Below are positions 44,920 to 56,800 of a stretch of 64,000 nucleotides of DNA, one piece after another. Location: the NCBI GenBank assembly GCA_903813345.2, contig CAIIXF020000010.1, positions 17,681,181-17,745,180 of the forward strand, given 5' to 3'. The DNA is from Owenia fusiformis (lineage: Eukaryota; Annelida; Polychaeta; Sabellida; Oweniidae). Under the pieces are notes generated by a model. It saw only the letters and a list, made by a program, of their open reading frames with translations, ran no database searches and was not told the origin of the DNA. Both the position numbers and the translations under genes were made by a program. Numbering within the stretch: the first letter of the stretch is position 1; every line of letters begins with the position of its first letter.

Positions 44920-47790
44920 AATGGTGAACCCGAAGCTGTAAGAAAGTAATTTGAGGTGTCACAATAAAAAACATAACATTTGATTAATTATATGAACAAT
45001 AATCAATAGAACAAGCTTTTTTCACATGGATTATGACAAATTATATGACTTGGCTATTGTTACTGCAATCTATGAATGAAATGTGACTTTACCAAAAGCT
45101 GAAGTAGCCTTACATTATACTGTGTCCTCCCGATCTTTTTGTTGGTTTTGTATTTAGTTTGATTATGATGCGGTCCTCCAAACGGCAAACAAGCAAATGA
45201 TTAATACATTGTCATTAACATTATATTTTATTCATGAAATTCAATTACAAAATAAAACCTAGATTTCTATCTAATTTTGTTATCCTTTCAACACACTACA
45301 AAAGTACAAGATGGTACAAGTTGTACGTTTTTAAGCCTCAATTATTGTCAATATAATCAAAATTATTACCATAATTGTATATATTTCAGTTTCAACTTAG
45401 TTTGAACTCATTAATCATTGGATTATAAAATGTTATCTTTTAAAATGTTTATTCTTTCTGTTAAAAAGTGCTGTGTTTATTTGATAGATTACATAGATGT
45501 CATATAAATTTCATTATTCCGACAAATTGGCCCAAACATTCTTATAGATCCCATTTCAAGGATTACACAGGAATAGGTATATGATACGAAGACAGTGATG
45601 AATACTTTTTGATGAATGATGTAATATGACACATCAAAAAATCATTCGACCCGATTTGAAACTGATTCCATTGTCGTCAAAGAGTCACTGGCGGATCCAG
45701 AAGCTGACAAGAGGGAGGGGCCCAGTTTTCATGATAGAAAAAGGTTTGGGCCCCTAAAACCAAAAATTGGGCCCAAATTATGCCGAAAAAGATCCATTTT
45801 GTGAGGCTCTACACATTTTCTGGGGCCCTAAAACATTTTTCGGCCTAAAAATGGGTATATAACCTCAACTGTAAATGACCTTGAAAGTACTTGAGCTGAC
45901 CAGGGATAAACAGTTTTAAAATAATTCTCATAACCAGTTGTTATTACAGTAATTATTATAAGCATTTATTTTTACCAGGAGTGTAGCTTTTTTACACTGA
46001 CCATCGCATCATGATCATTTACGGCAGCATAGTCTTCATCTGCTGTATTTAATATACACTTTCACAAAAATTGGTCCAGAAATATATGCTTCATCCCAAG
46101 CCGACGCACAATATCAATATATAAAAAACATCAAGAGATGTGCTTGTGCGAACATAATGACCTTAAGAAATATCAATAGATGGCGAAGAATTCAATGGAT
46201 TCAATTATTGCTTCAAACATCTCCAAAAATGAATTTCAATGGAAATATCCAAAATGATAAGATGATTATCCTTATGATGTTGAATGGTAAAACATCTTAG
46301 TAAGTAATAAGGAAGAGAAAGTGTGATATTTTTGGACTATGTTGCGCATATCGCAGTTTTGATACAGCAAGCTTTTCATACAAACCAATGGGACATTCAA
46401 GTTTTAATACAGCAATATTTACCCACAAGCACACCTTTTGAAGACAATTAACCCATAAGAAAAATATCAGTGAACTGCCATCTATACGAGTCCTGGCTCT
46501 CATCTCTATTCTCACTATATGGAACTAAATGTGATAAAAGTAGAACATATATATAAAGCTGTGAACGAAAGAAACTTAAAGAGACTCTATTGAGACTTCT
46601 CTGTGGCATTTTTTCTTTATTCTTTTTTGTTTTGAATTTTTAACACCATAACATTAACTAACTACTCAAAATGCAACTTTTCACCGCGTAGAATTTAAAA
46701 TATTAAGTTTGAAAATTCCATTTTTATAATGGAGCTCAATGGGAAAAACTACATAATTTGAATTATTTTCAAACGTAGCGGCGCGATTTTGATAAAATTG
46801 ACAGATATAATAAATATTGGTAAGACAAAATGTTTGATGAAAAATGAAGAAAATTCACCGTCCTGGTTACGCAAACTATAGAAAAATCTGAAATAATCAT
46901 AAAAACCTGTAAAAATAGATTGAAGGGGGTGATATTCATTTTTAATGTGCCTTTCACTACTACAGGGTAACCATAATTTTGGTACTGATTTGATTTTTCA
47001 ATGAAAATCATTTCTATAGTGTATAGTCAGTTTAAATAATACAATTGGTATATTTCTTTACTGAACAGTGCAATAATTTATTTATTTATCAACAGTAATG
47101 CAAACTACATATTATACAGTTAGTAAAATATTAAAATAATTCTATTAAAATTAAAGCATTGCCAGAATGTGTTGACAGCTGGCAAAAAATTGAAGAATTT
47201 GAAGAAAAATAGCCACCCAAAGACACTTACACCTGCTAATTGCCACTTTGCAAAGAGTTTATTCAAGCAAGAAAACTATTTGGAAGAAAGTAATTTCGGG
47301 TTGAACATGGTACCCACCACTCTAGTTACCTTAGCAACCATCTCTCAAGAACCAATCAAAATTGAGGTCCCAAAGGACCTTATACACCCTCCATTGGGAT
47401 CTCCCCATGAGAAAAAAATAATTCATCTGATTTTTCAAAATGAGTATTCTGCTTTAATTATTACATTTATATGCACACTAGTATCTTGTTGACCTATATT
47501 CAGCACTGTATTGATGTATAGGCCACGTATTAGGGTCATAATTCAATCATGAAGTGTAGAGGCATATGATTCCAAACCAGGAAGTATTTTTGTGTCTGTC
47601 AAAATCCATTTGCATCCTACGCATCCCTACATCTTATCCAAATTTGTTACTACATAATGAAATAAAATAGTATATTCTTTGGTTTTACAAAGTTGTATGA
47701 TTTTTGATAAGTGTAAAAGTTGTTTTTGGAGCATTTTCCTATAGCCATTTTGTAGGGAAAAAATTATGAAAAAATGTACAATCTTTTAAT
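44920..47790. other. no gene seen
   Basis: A repeat fragment at about 45,690-45,855 contains GGCGGATCCAGAAG and several GGGGCCC/GGGCCCAAA runs. The 107-codon plus-strand ORF at 47,169 lacks splice or family support. Confidence 0.35.
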
Positions 47791-47796
47791 TTTAAG

Positions 47797-47889
47797 TATG
47801 ACCTGAATCGATTGCAAACTTCATATTTGCACATAAACCATTAGTGCCATATTGTGAAATTATTAAGTTTGCAATCGATTCAGGTCATA
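47797..47889. repeat. perfect 25-bp inverted repeat with 43-nt loop
   Basis: Positions 47,797-47,821 and 47,865-47,889 are exact reverse complements (core ACCTGAATCGATTGCAAAC). It could be the whole of a tiny foldback element or the stem of a hairpin RNA. Confidence 0.85.
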
Positions 47890-48066
47890 GTGTATTTTTG
47901 GTATTTGTGTGATAATCAATAGAAATATGCAGATAAAGATGCAGTGAAAGAGTTAAATCATTGGGATATGAATAAATCATGCAAAACATATTTTGTACAT
48001 ATTTCTCATCATTTAGGGTTACCCAGTAGTTAACAAGCTGACCTTTGCAAAATATATTTCACTTAC

Positions 48067-48166
48067 TATCCTCATTCGCTATCACGCTATCTAGTTTCTT
48101 TCCAAATTGGCCTGGATTGCCTGGTTTATTGGTTTTAGCGAACCGTCCATTTCGTCGAACCATCAT
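48067..48166 (-). CDS. Candidate first coding exon of an unknown gene
   Basis: Starts with two adjacent ATGs, reads MMVRRNGRFAKTNKPGNPGQ and then FGKKLDSVIANED, and ends in phase 1 at a consensus GTAAGT donor. No downstream partner exon was identified on the minus strand. The composition (Arg, Lys, Asn, Gly) is less AT-driven than a chance ORF. Confidence 0.35.
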
Positions 48167-48797
48167 TTTGCTAAGGTTGTTTGTGATGAATATACAATAT
48201 TCAGTTACATATAACTGTACAGCAACTTTATGCAAGGGAAGGTAATTGTGTGAGAGCACATAAAGTACATGAAGTATTGACCCACTTGTCTCAGTGAATC
48301 GTATAAACAGTGCATAAAGTTTTTTCTATGCAATGATTGGCTCACAGTTACTTATAGTGTAAGTTATTTTAATTCTATACAGTGTGGAATAGAGTGTATA
48401 AACTTTTACAGTTTCAAGCAGGTTTTAACTTTTAATGTTTTCTGACCAATGATATATTCAGACTTATTCATTTCACGATTATGTAATACTGACCTACATA
48501 TCTGTATAGCATATCTTTAAAAGAAATAAACTCGTCGTCGTTGGTCCCACATGGTTCATTTCAGCATTTCTCGTTTATTGTATCCATATGGTCTTCCCCG
48601 CTCTCTCAGTGTGAGGTATTTTTAAATACCCATGCTGTAGTCGTCTCCAGCAATAAATTAATATATCAAAGGTTCCTTATTATTACTTTTAGAAACTTTT
48701 GGGAAAATATCACTGTTTGAAATGGAGTCTCGTTATTTTGCTCGCATGTTTGCATAAATAATGTACATTTTTCCCTGTTTGATTCAAGAGTGTCGCT

Positions 48798-49805
48798 CTA
48801 CTTCTTAATATCCAAACCATCTGCTATCAGTTTTAGTCCAACACCGTGTGATTTCGGTCCATGAAGAGGGTCGACTATAAAACGCCATAGAACTTTCAGC
48901 CATGATGTATGATACGGTAGATGATCGTAGAATTCTGGGGCTAACCTCTTTACCTCTGGCAAAAGGTGGTACGGCACGTAAGGGAAATCGTGATGTTCCA
49001 CGTGGTATCCAACGTTAAACAGAATCGGATTCAATGGACCGTAGTATGAATGCGTAGCTTGTCCTCGACTGAAGAGATAATGTTCAGATATGAAATGCCC
49101 GGCAAGTGGATGCAATCCAAGCCCAAAGAAGGTACCCAAGAGCAAATAGAAGAACGCTTTCTGGCCGAATATATAGAATATAATGAAGTCGAACGTGAAC
49201 TGAACAACAATGTTTATGAGTTCCAAAATCGTCACTGGTTTCGGTGACTTGAGAAAAGGTCGGATTCCGTGGAGAAGTGGATGGATGAAGAGCCAAAGTA
49301 TTTTCGTGGCAGGGTTGTTGAACAGGTAAGTCTCGGGAACTGTTGGAACGTCAGCGTCAATGGAATCGTGTCCCAAGTAACGATGATGGTCCGAATGATA
49401 TATTTTATAACTTACGGACATAGGTACCACCATTGGGAGGTTAGCGAACATTCCAAGTGCTCTGTTGCGCAAAGGATGTCTATGCCCAAACGCTAGATTG
49501 TGCCCAATTTCATGTATGGCGCTACCTAGTGAATGATTCAAAGTGCCACCAATGACATAAGCGGCAATGACCACCGAAACCCAGTTTGGATTATACGTTA
49601 AAATGATCCAACACATAATCATCTGTGCCAGGAATTCAAACAAGACAATGAATGCAATACGAGGAGAATATCCCATCAACTTCTTTATTTCGGGGTGTTT
49701 CCTTAATATTTCTTGCCTGCGATGGGTATGCGCCTCTTCTGTAAATACCCATGGCTTATCTTCGTTGGCCACTTTAAATGCCAGCCGTGAAAAATTGAAG
49801 AACAT
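48798..49805 (-). CDS. DEGS1: Sphingolipid delta(4)-desaturase (dihydroceramide desaturase)
   Basis: Membrane di-iron desaturase of the endoplasmic reticulum that inserts the 4,5-trans double bond into dihydroceramide to make ceramide. The 335-residue ORF has all three histidine boxes: HEIGH (98-102), HSDHH (137-141) and HVEHH (268-272). It also has family signatures GMFANLPMVVPMS, HHRYLGHDSIDADVP, GLGLHPLAGHFISEHYLF, YYGPLNPILFNVGYH and HHDFPYVP. Hydrophobic segments lie near 52-70, 75-90 and 200-235. The N terminus (MFFNFSRLAFK before EDKPWVFTEEAH) is longer than the usual MGxxVSREDFEW. The coding region has no intron. An acceptor-like TTTATCTTTCAG lies about 50 bases upstream of the ATG, so a 5' UTR intron is likely and a retrocopy origin is not required. 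AATAAA is at the complement of 48,574-48,579. Confidence 0.95.
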   Translation of the reverse strand: MFFNFSRLAFKVANEDKPWVFTEEAHTHRRQEILRKHPEIKKLMGYSPRIAFIVLFEFLAQMIMCWIILTYNPNWVSVVIAAYVIGGTLNHSLGSAIHEIGHNLAFGHRHPLRNRALGMFANLPMVVPMSVSYKIYHSDHHRYLGHDSIDADVPTVPETYLFNNPATKILWLFIHPLLHGIRPFLKSPKPVTILELINIVVQFTFDFIIFYIFGQKAFFYLLLGTFFGLGLHPLAGHFISEHYLFSRGQATHSYYGPLNPILFNVGYHVEHHDFPYVPYHLLPEVKRLAPEFYDHLPYHTSWLKVLWRFIVDPLHGPKSHGVGLKLIADGLDIKK

Positions 49806-50059
49806 TTTTTAGCTTCAACGTACTATACGGGCTATTTCTCCAAGAAAACGGCACACCACTCTGAAAGATAAAATATATCCCTGTCAGTGCTTGCGCTCTA
49901 CTTAGGATTTATAACCATTCTAGTGTTGTCTAGCCCAGTGAATGTGAGGGTAGCTAGTATGCCAACCTTACAATGCAAACCTATCTAAAACCTAAAATAG
50001 CTAGTTTACAAAGATTTTGAAAATTTTAAACATAGAACAATGTTTACGAATGAAGATTT

Positions 50060-51400
50060 TCCAACGTTATCTTTTTGATAACGGTAATTGGTGCTCTTTC
50101 TAATAACATATTAGATGGTTAGTGCTCCTTCTGATAATGAATAACATTAGTAAATGCCCAAATGCTCTATTCTGATAAAATATGACAGTAGTAAGTGATC
50201 TTTCTGATAAAGACATGGTATACTTGTTATACAGGGTGGTCCAAAAAATCATTTACACTTTTGACAACAATAGCTTGTGATGTGCTCAATCCAAGTTCTT
50301 CTCCCATTGTGTGGATCACAACTGACCTGCACATTCTCAAGACATATCATTTATAAAGGCAGGGTCTATGCGAACAATCACCAAACTATTGATGAGCTAA
50401 AGAATATTGAAACAAAGATCAGGATAATTCTTTTTGACACCATGGACAGGAAAATTACAATGTCTTCAAAGAGCTTGGATTAAGAACTTTAGAAACTATT
50501 GATCTGTGCTCACATTACGGCGGTATATGATAATAAACCCTACACAACACAAAACGTACATGTCTGTAGAACAGGTCTATGAAATCTTCCCATTGTTAGA
50601 AGCTGTTACGCAATCAAAAGTGTAAATGATTTTTTTGACCACCCTGTATTAGTGCTCTAATTGATAATACATTACAATAGTTAGCGCTCCTTTTTTAATG
50701 TTTGACAATTGTTTGTGCTTACTAAGTGCTTCTTCTGATGATGTAATACAATAATTGGAACTCCTTCTGATAATGTTTGATATTAGTTTGTGTTTTTTCT
50801 GATAACGTTTGACATTAGTTCGTGTTCCTTCTGATAATGTTTGATATTAGTTTGTGTTCTTTCTGATAAAGTTTGACATTAGTTTGTGTTTCGTCTGATC
50901 AATAATGTTTGACATTAATTAGTGTTCCTTCTGATAATGTTTGACATTGGTTAGTGTTCCTTCTGATAATGTCTGATATTAGTTAGTGTTTTTCTGATAA
51001 TGTTTGACATAAGCTAGTGTTTCTTCTGATAATGTTTGACATTAGCTTGGGTTCCTTCTGATAATGTTTGACATTAGCCAGTGTTCCTTCTGATAACGTT
51101 TGACATTTGTGAGTGTTCCTTCTGATAATGTTTGACATTGGCCAGTGTTCCTTCTGATAACGTTTGACATTTGTGAGTGTTCCTTCTGATAATGTTTGAC
51201 ATAAGTTAGTGTTTCTTCTTATAACGTTTGACATTAGTTAGTGTTTCTTCTGATAATGTATGACATTAGCTATTGTTCCTTCTGATAATGATTGACATAT
51301 GTGAGTGTTCCTTCTGATAATGTTTGACATTTGTGAGTGCTGTTTTGATAAAGTATGGCAATTAATAATCAATGTTCCCTCTGATAATGTATGATAGTCT
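50060..51400 (-). repeat. 32-bp minisatellite, interrupted
   Basis: Unit GTTCCTTCTGATAATGTTTG plus ACATTAGTTAGT, with a 32-bp spacing that is exact where checked (starts at 51,121, 51,153, 51,185). More than 15 good copies lie in about 50,740-51,400, with degenerate copies from about 50,060 to 50,740. The array is split by a mariner-like insertion at 50,231-50,648. The 83-codon minus ORF here is simply the repeat translated. Confidence 0.9.
50231..50648 (+). mobile_element. mariner-like element with transposase C-terminal fragment
   Basis: TIRs ACAGGGTGGTCCAAAAAATC (left) and its inverted counterpart at the right end (then CATTTACACTTTTGA inward on both), bordered by TA. The interior frame reads GRVYANNHQTIDELKNIETK and then IRIILFDTMDRKITM, resembling the last part of mariner-type transposases. 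The catalytic region is missing, so this is an internally deleted copy. Confidence 0.75.
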
Positions 51401-53889
51401 AGAATATTTTCAAAATAAAAGCCTCTAGAAAGAGAGAGTTCTTACATTTTTACCCAAAAACTCACTTTGACACTTATTTCATCTTGGCAAATCTCAGTAT
51501 CAATAAAGGGACCCTTTACCATTCAATTATTAACCATGGTTACGCTGCTCGTCAATGTGTTAACGTTGTCATCATATTTTGAACGCACTCGTTTTAGTCG
51601 ATATTACATGCAAATCCCGAAGAAAAAACTATTAAGGTCCCAAAATCCACCCCAAGTTGATTAAACATGGTATATTTCGACTTTTGAGAGTCAACTAGAC
51701 TGTATTTTTTATAATAAGTTTTCAAAAATATTTTTTATTAATTTAAAAAGAAAATTGCAAAAAACACATTTTTTACCCAAAAAGTCACTTCGACACCTTT
51801 AAATTTTCATCTTGGCAAATCTCAGTATCAATAAAGAAACCCTTTACCTTTCATTTGATAACCATGGTTAAGGTGCTCGTCAAAATGTAAGATGTCATTT
51901 TATTTTATACATACCTATTCTAGACTATGACAACAGTTGCTTTTCTGCATTGCAATTCATCTTCCCATTTACACCAATTGACCAGGTGTATTGAATATAT
52001 ACTATATACATTATTAAGACATACCTGATTTCAATGCACTTTTATCACATACCAAAACATTCGAAGATTAACATTTACTAGGAATGTCGGGATTGTTATG
52101 TAGTTTTTATTCATTTGAAAAGATGATACAATACAAACAACATACTATGAAAGAGAGCAGTGTCATCGTGATTTCTAAAGAAGAGGCTACACAAATGAGG
52201 TAATACTCCAATATTCATCGATGAATAGATTTATACGTTGCAATCCAAAGCAATATAACGTAACATATGCATCGGTATATTTAGTGTTTCATTACTGTTA
52301 TGCCATCGTGCCTGTTTATAATGGCTTACCTGGTAAAAGTAATTTCAGGTAAAAATATTATTGCAGTACATGTATGTGTTTAATCCAATACTGTTTGATG
52401 GTCCGAGACGCTTTGATGTTGGATCAAGGTGCACCTGACAATAACGCTCGTAACATTGTGAAATATCTATGCAATGCAGATAACTCGAAATATGTTTAAA
52501 CTGAAAACATGATATGCCTTCGTAATATGGTTTAGTTAAAGTAGTTCGCCGATCTTTTTTATTGCTGTTTACTGCCACAAACTAATCTCATAAATTCCAT
52601 AATAGTGAGCGTCGCCTGTATGTATTAAATATAATGAAGCTGATCTATACAAGGTATTCCACTTATGATGTACGAATGTCGAGTACCAATATTCATTTGG
52701 CTAATTCACTTGCATCACTTACGTCATTTGCGAACAGGGCTAAAAGATGTTCCACTATGCACATCTTACTTGTATTTTTATTTGGCACTGTTGTGATAAA
52801 AAAGAAATGCATAACGAAGGTTAAGTAGTGCGCAGTTTACTTTACAGGTTTTCCTTTTTAGCGAAAAAGAAACAAAGTGAAAGGGCTTCATATACAGCCA
52901 TTCCATCAAAAGGAAATATTTTCAAAATAAAACTCATCGTTTAAGATAAATAGTAATAGTAGTCTAGTCTAGTCTAGTGTATATTACACCTGGATAATTT
53001 ACTAGGTACTTCAGTGTATGCGTATTTATGGTTGCTACATGAAATACTCCATGTCACCATGATCATTTCCATGCGTGCTTGCGAAATAATATGCATGTTC
53101 CATAATTGTATCCATGCTTGCCATCACAATTCAACCTTACAAGGTCTATCTATTTATGGGATGGAGGGCAGAGTTAATGAGCTGAATCTTTTAGGAATAA
53201 AATACAAAAGAACTATGCTCGCTAGCCATGTACATGTATATACTGTAGTTTTGCACTCTTTGTGTCATCTTAGATAAGATATTTTTAATTTGGTAAATAT
53301 ACATCACAGGGTGCCTGAGTAGAACATTTGCAAAATATTTTGTAATGACCTTTTTTAAAAACCTCTTATTTGATTCAATGATTTATGTTTGATCGCGTTA
53401 ATTATTCAACCTAAACATGCAATAAACGCAAACGTTTCTAAACACATTCACATTTAGATATATAATAGCAGTTATCAACATGTAGATTCATTCATTCTGT
53501 TGTTGTTGTAATAGTTAGAGTTTTATTCATTTAACTAATCCCATAATTAATAAAATGTCAAATTCTGTCAATCTGCTGTCAATCAGACCATGTGATGTCA
53601 TAATATACGCTAATTTCTTTCCAATTTCAGGTCTATCCTTTTAATTTATGAACTGTTCCTTCTTGTGTATACGTATGGGCGCTCCTGAAAAGACAATAAC
53701 ATTATTTAAGTGAAACAAACAGAAAGAATTATGGTCTCAGTTTGTGTCATACAGCACCATTGATATTTAAACTCTGTTCTATAGATAATATATAATAAAA
53801 AAAGCTTGTAGAAACTCATTATTTCATATTTTGCGATTTTGTAAATTCTTCAAATAATATTATATTTGCTCTATTTTATCTTCATATTG
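51400..53889. other. no gene seen
   Basis: A two-copy duplication: CATCTTGGCAAATCTCAGTA at about 51,480 and again at about 51,810, each followed by a similar roughly 60 bp. A short AGTCT run lies at 52,962-52,979. A possible AATAAA on the minus strand (complement of 53,522-53,527) may serve the PLB1-like gene. Confidence 0.4.
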
Positions 53890-56800
53890 CTATATACGTA
53901 CTGCTGTTGGACAGCTGATGGGGTCCTGTCCAGGCTCGACCCAGTTCACCAGTGTCTGCTTCTGTCCTACAGGCTGGAGCTGTAAAGACGACAATGTGAC
54001 GAACTTATTAATCGTTGGTTTAATTATGTTTCTGACAATTAATCATTTTTAGTTTTTTGGACCTGTCCCAATTGTTAGTCGATCCAACGAAGGAGGTGAT
54101 CATCATACACACAAAATGAACATATTCAATTTTTCGATTGTGAAATGTTCCGGCCGTTTTCCCGAAATGGAATACGTACCATTGTATTCCAAAGCTGGAT
54201 TCCGATGACATAATGAGCTTTGGTACCCGGGTGGAAGCAATCGGGTGACCAGAAACTTCTGTCAACTTCACCACTTGGCTACAATAGAAACAATTATGAG
54301 AAGATTTTAACAGTATGTTGTACATGAGCATTCTTAAAGATATAAAGCTTGGACTTAATGATCATGAACTCATTACTTCGCCTTTTATTTATACTCCTCT
54401 CCTTATAGTTCTTTGTTCACATGCATGTGTCGATTGTACACAATCGTTTTTTTACTCACAAGTCTCGGTGGAGTCGCATCTTCCAATCCAGTCTGAATGA
54501 CTACAGTGAAGTCATCTCTCGTCTCATATCGGTCACTGTTGACCATATCATGAAGTCCTCTCACGTAAGCTTCTTGAAGTGGTTTTAGGCCGGGTCGTGT
54601 TGCATCATCAGTTACGCAACCGCAGAACATACTTTAAGGAATCAGTTTCAAAAGGTCAATAGAAATGAAGACCTCCAAGGAATAATCTTTGATTTTTGAG
54701 TTCAGCCACGTTATGATAGCTTCTAGTTACTTCGGTTAAAACTGGGAACACTAAACCTTGGAATAAAATCACCTTGACTGCCTAACTAACGTCACGTTAT
54801 AGTGGACAGTTAGTACGTACACAACTACTGTCTAAAGGTCGGATTATGGTGGAGAATCTTTACATGACTAAGTTACTGCCTAATCACTGGTCGTCGTTAT
54901 CTTCTCTTTCAAAATGGCGGACGGTAACTGTCGATTTCGATATTTTTTGTATTTATCGAGTTAAACTACTTACCTTGCTGTGGACATTCGGCTTACACAC
55001 CGAACTAGCATGACAAGGAATTAAACGTAACATGATGAATTGTGCCTATAGTTGCCTTAAAACTTACTCGTGTAGCGTGTCACACATGATGCCATCACTC
55101 ATTTCTGGTAGAGGAGTTATATCAAACATTGGTACTACGTTCACCAAAGTACGCGGGGAGTTCTCGAACAAATGGTCGATTGAGTTCTGAATTTCTTCTA
55201 CGTAACGGGCAGCACTATAATAGTCCTACATATTTAAAGAAAGTATAATTAGGCGGACTGCTAATTTGAATTAACAACTACATATGGTTGATGCTAGCAA
55301 ACAAAAACTCACGTATTTGTCACCAAATATACATGATAAATGTCATGATAAATAAAATGCAGTAAGTGTAGTCTATCACGTTCTTTTTTCCATGTGATGG
55401 CCAAACGTATAGATCGACGCTGAATGTGCACTTTTACCGATACCATGTTAAGACCATCATTTACTGTGGCATGTGCCATAAATGTGTATAGACAATGTAT
55501 TTTAACTACCGGTATCTCATTCATACATATCCCCGACAAGGGTGACACGAATGTGTACAAAATAGTCGGCGAAATGACGTGTGGTTCTTGTTGGTGGTTA
55601 AAGTTCACTGAGCAATGGTCTAAATTAGTATGGATAAAAAGATATTAACAGCGCTGAACCAAAAAACTGAACCAAAGTAAACTATTTACTTGCCTGATCA
55701 TTGCATGATCTGCAGAGATCGTTGCCACCAATAAGGATGTTGACAACCTTCCAGTCGTTGTCGATGTCAATATCGGCAGAATCAATCATCTGGTTCACAA
55801 GATCAGTGGCCTGATCCAGCATACAACTAAAATCAGTATGTAGGCCTGAGCACGATTGATTTTAAATAATTTTACAAAAACTTAAAAATGAATAGAATTT
55901 TTCAAGAAGTTTGACCATAGGTCAGAAGGTCGGCAAATCGACAAAAGGAATCATATATCTCTCTTGAAAGCCCATGTTTATATTGAGCAGTAGCTACTTG
56001 TGAACCAAATATATGCTTACTGAGCAGTACATCCTGGAACTGCAACATTCATACCAGCCTCTGGGTCGCCTGCACTGCTCTCGTCTGTGCTGTAGCCAGT
56101 CAAGTCCGTGTTGAACAACTTAAGAACATCTGAGGAATGAAAGGGGACATTTTCGTGTTTAGGAGGAGGCTATACATGGACGTAATGGTAATGTCAGGCA
56201 AAGTCAGGTTTATTGTAATGTATACATTTCGTATGATTAATTCTTTTCACCTAATCTTTAACTAAAAAGATCAGTTATTGTTGCCATGGTCACAACAAAT
56301 GAAGGTTCTGTTAACGATTCCATGAAAACTAAACATTGCTCACTTGGCATTGTCCTTACTCCAGAAGCTATATCCCCAGCACCACCTCCGCTGAAATAGA
56401 AGTATCACTATGGAGCAACCTTGGCAATATTCGACTCAATGTTAGCATATTTTGGGCTCATTGCATTCCTTGTCATGTCTATTTTCTAATAGTGCATACC
56501 TTTTTGAGGAAAATTAGAGATTTCTACAACTATGTTTTAATTTTTTTACTGTATAAATGTGGTTACCACTAATCAGTTTATAAATCATTTATAAATGTGG
56601 TTACCACACATTTTAGGCAAACTGATCACTTATTATAATAATCCACTGGTTAGTATAAGCCCATGGTATCAAGCAAAGGTAACGGTCGTAACCTTCGTAT
56701 CTACGATGGCGAACGACAATTGTCGATTTAGCTATTTTAATTTTCATCGAATTAAACTACTCTATAGTTGACGTTATGCTTTGAAATTTGAACCAAATCA

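Noticed and set aside
47169-47492. 107-codon plus-strand ORF
   Set aside because: No signal peptide, domain or splice context recognised; length alone is not enough in this window.
50983-51234. 83-codon repetitive minus-strand ORF (NVKHYQKE repeats)
   Set aside because: It is a translation of the 32-bp minisatellite. The period is not a multiple of three and copies vary, so there is no sign of selection on a protein.
50740-51400. CRISPR-like array
   Set aside because: Units are directly adjacent with no unique spacers, and the DNA is animal; it is a minisatellite.
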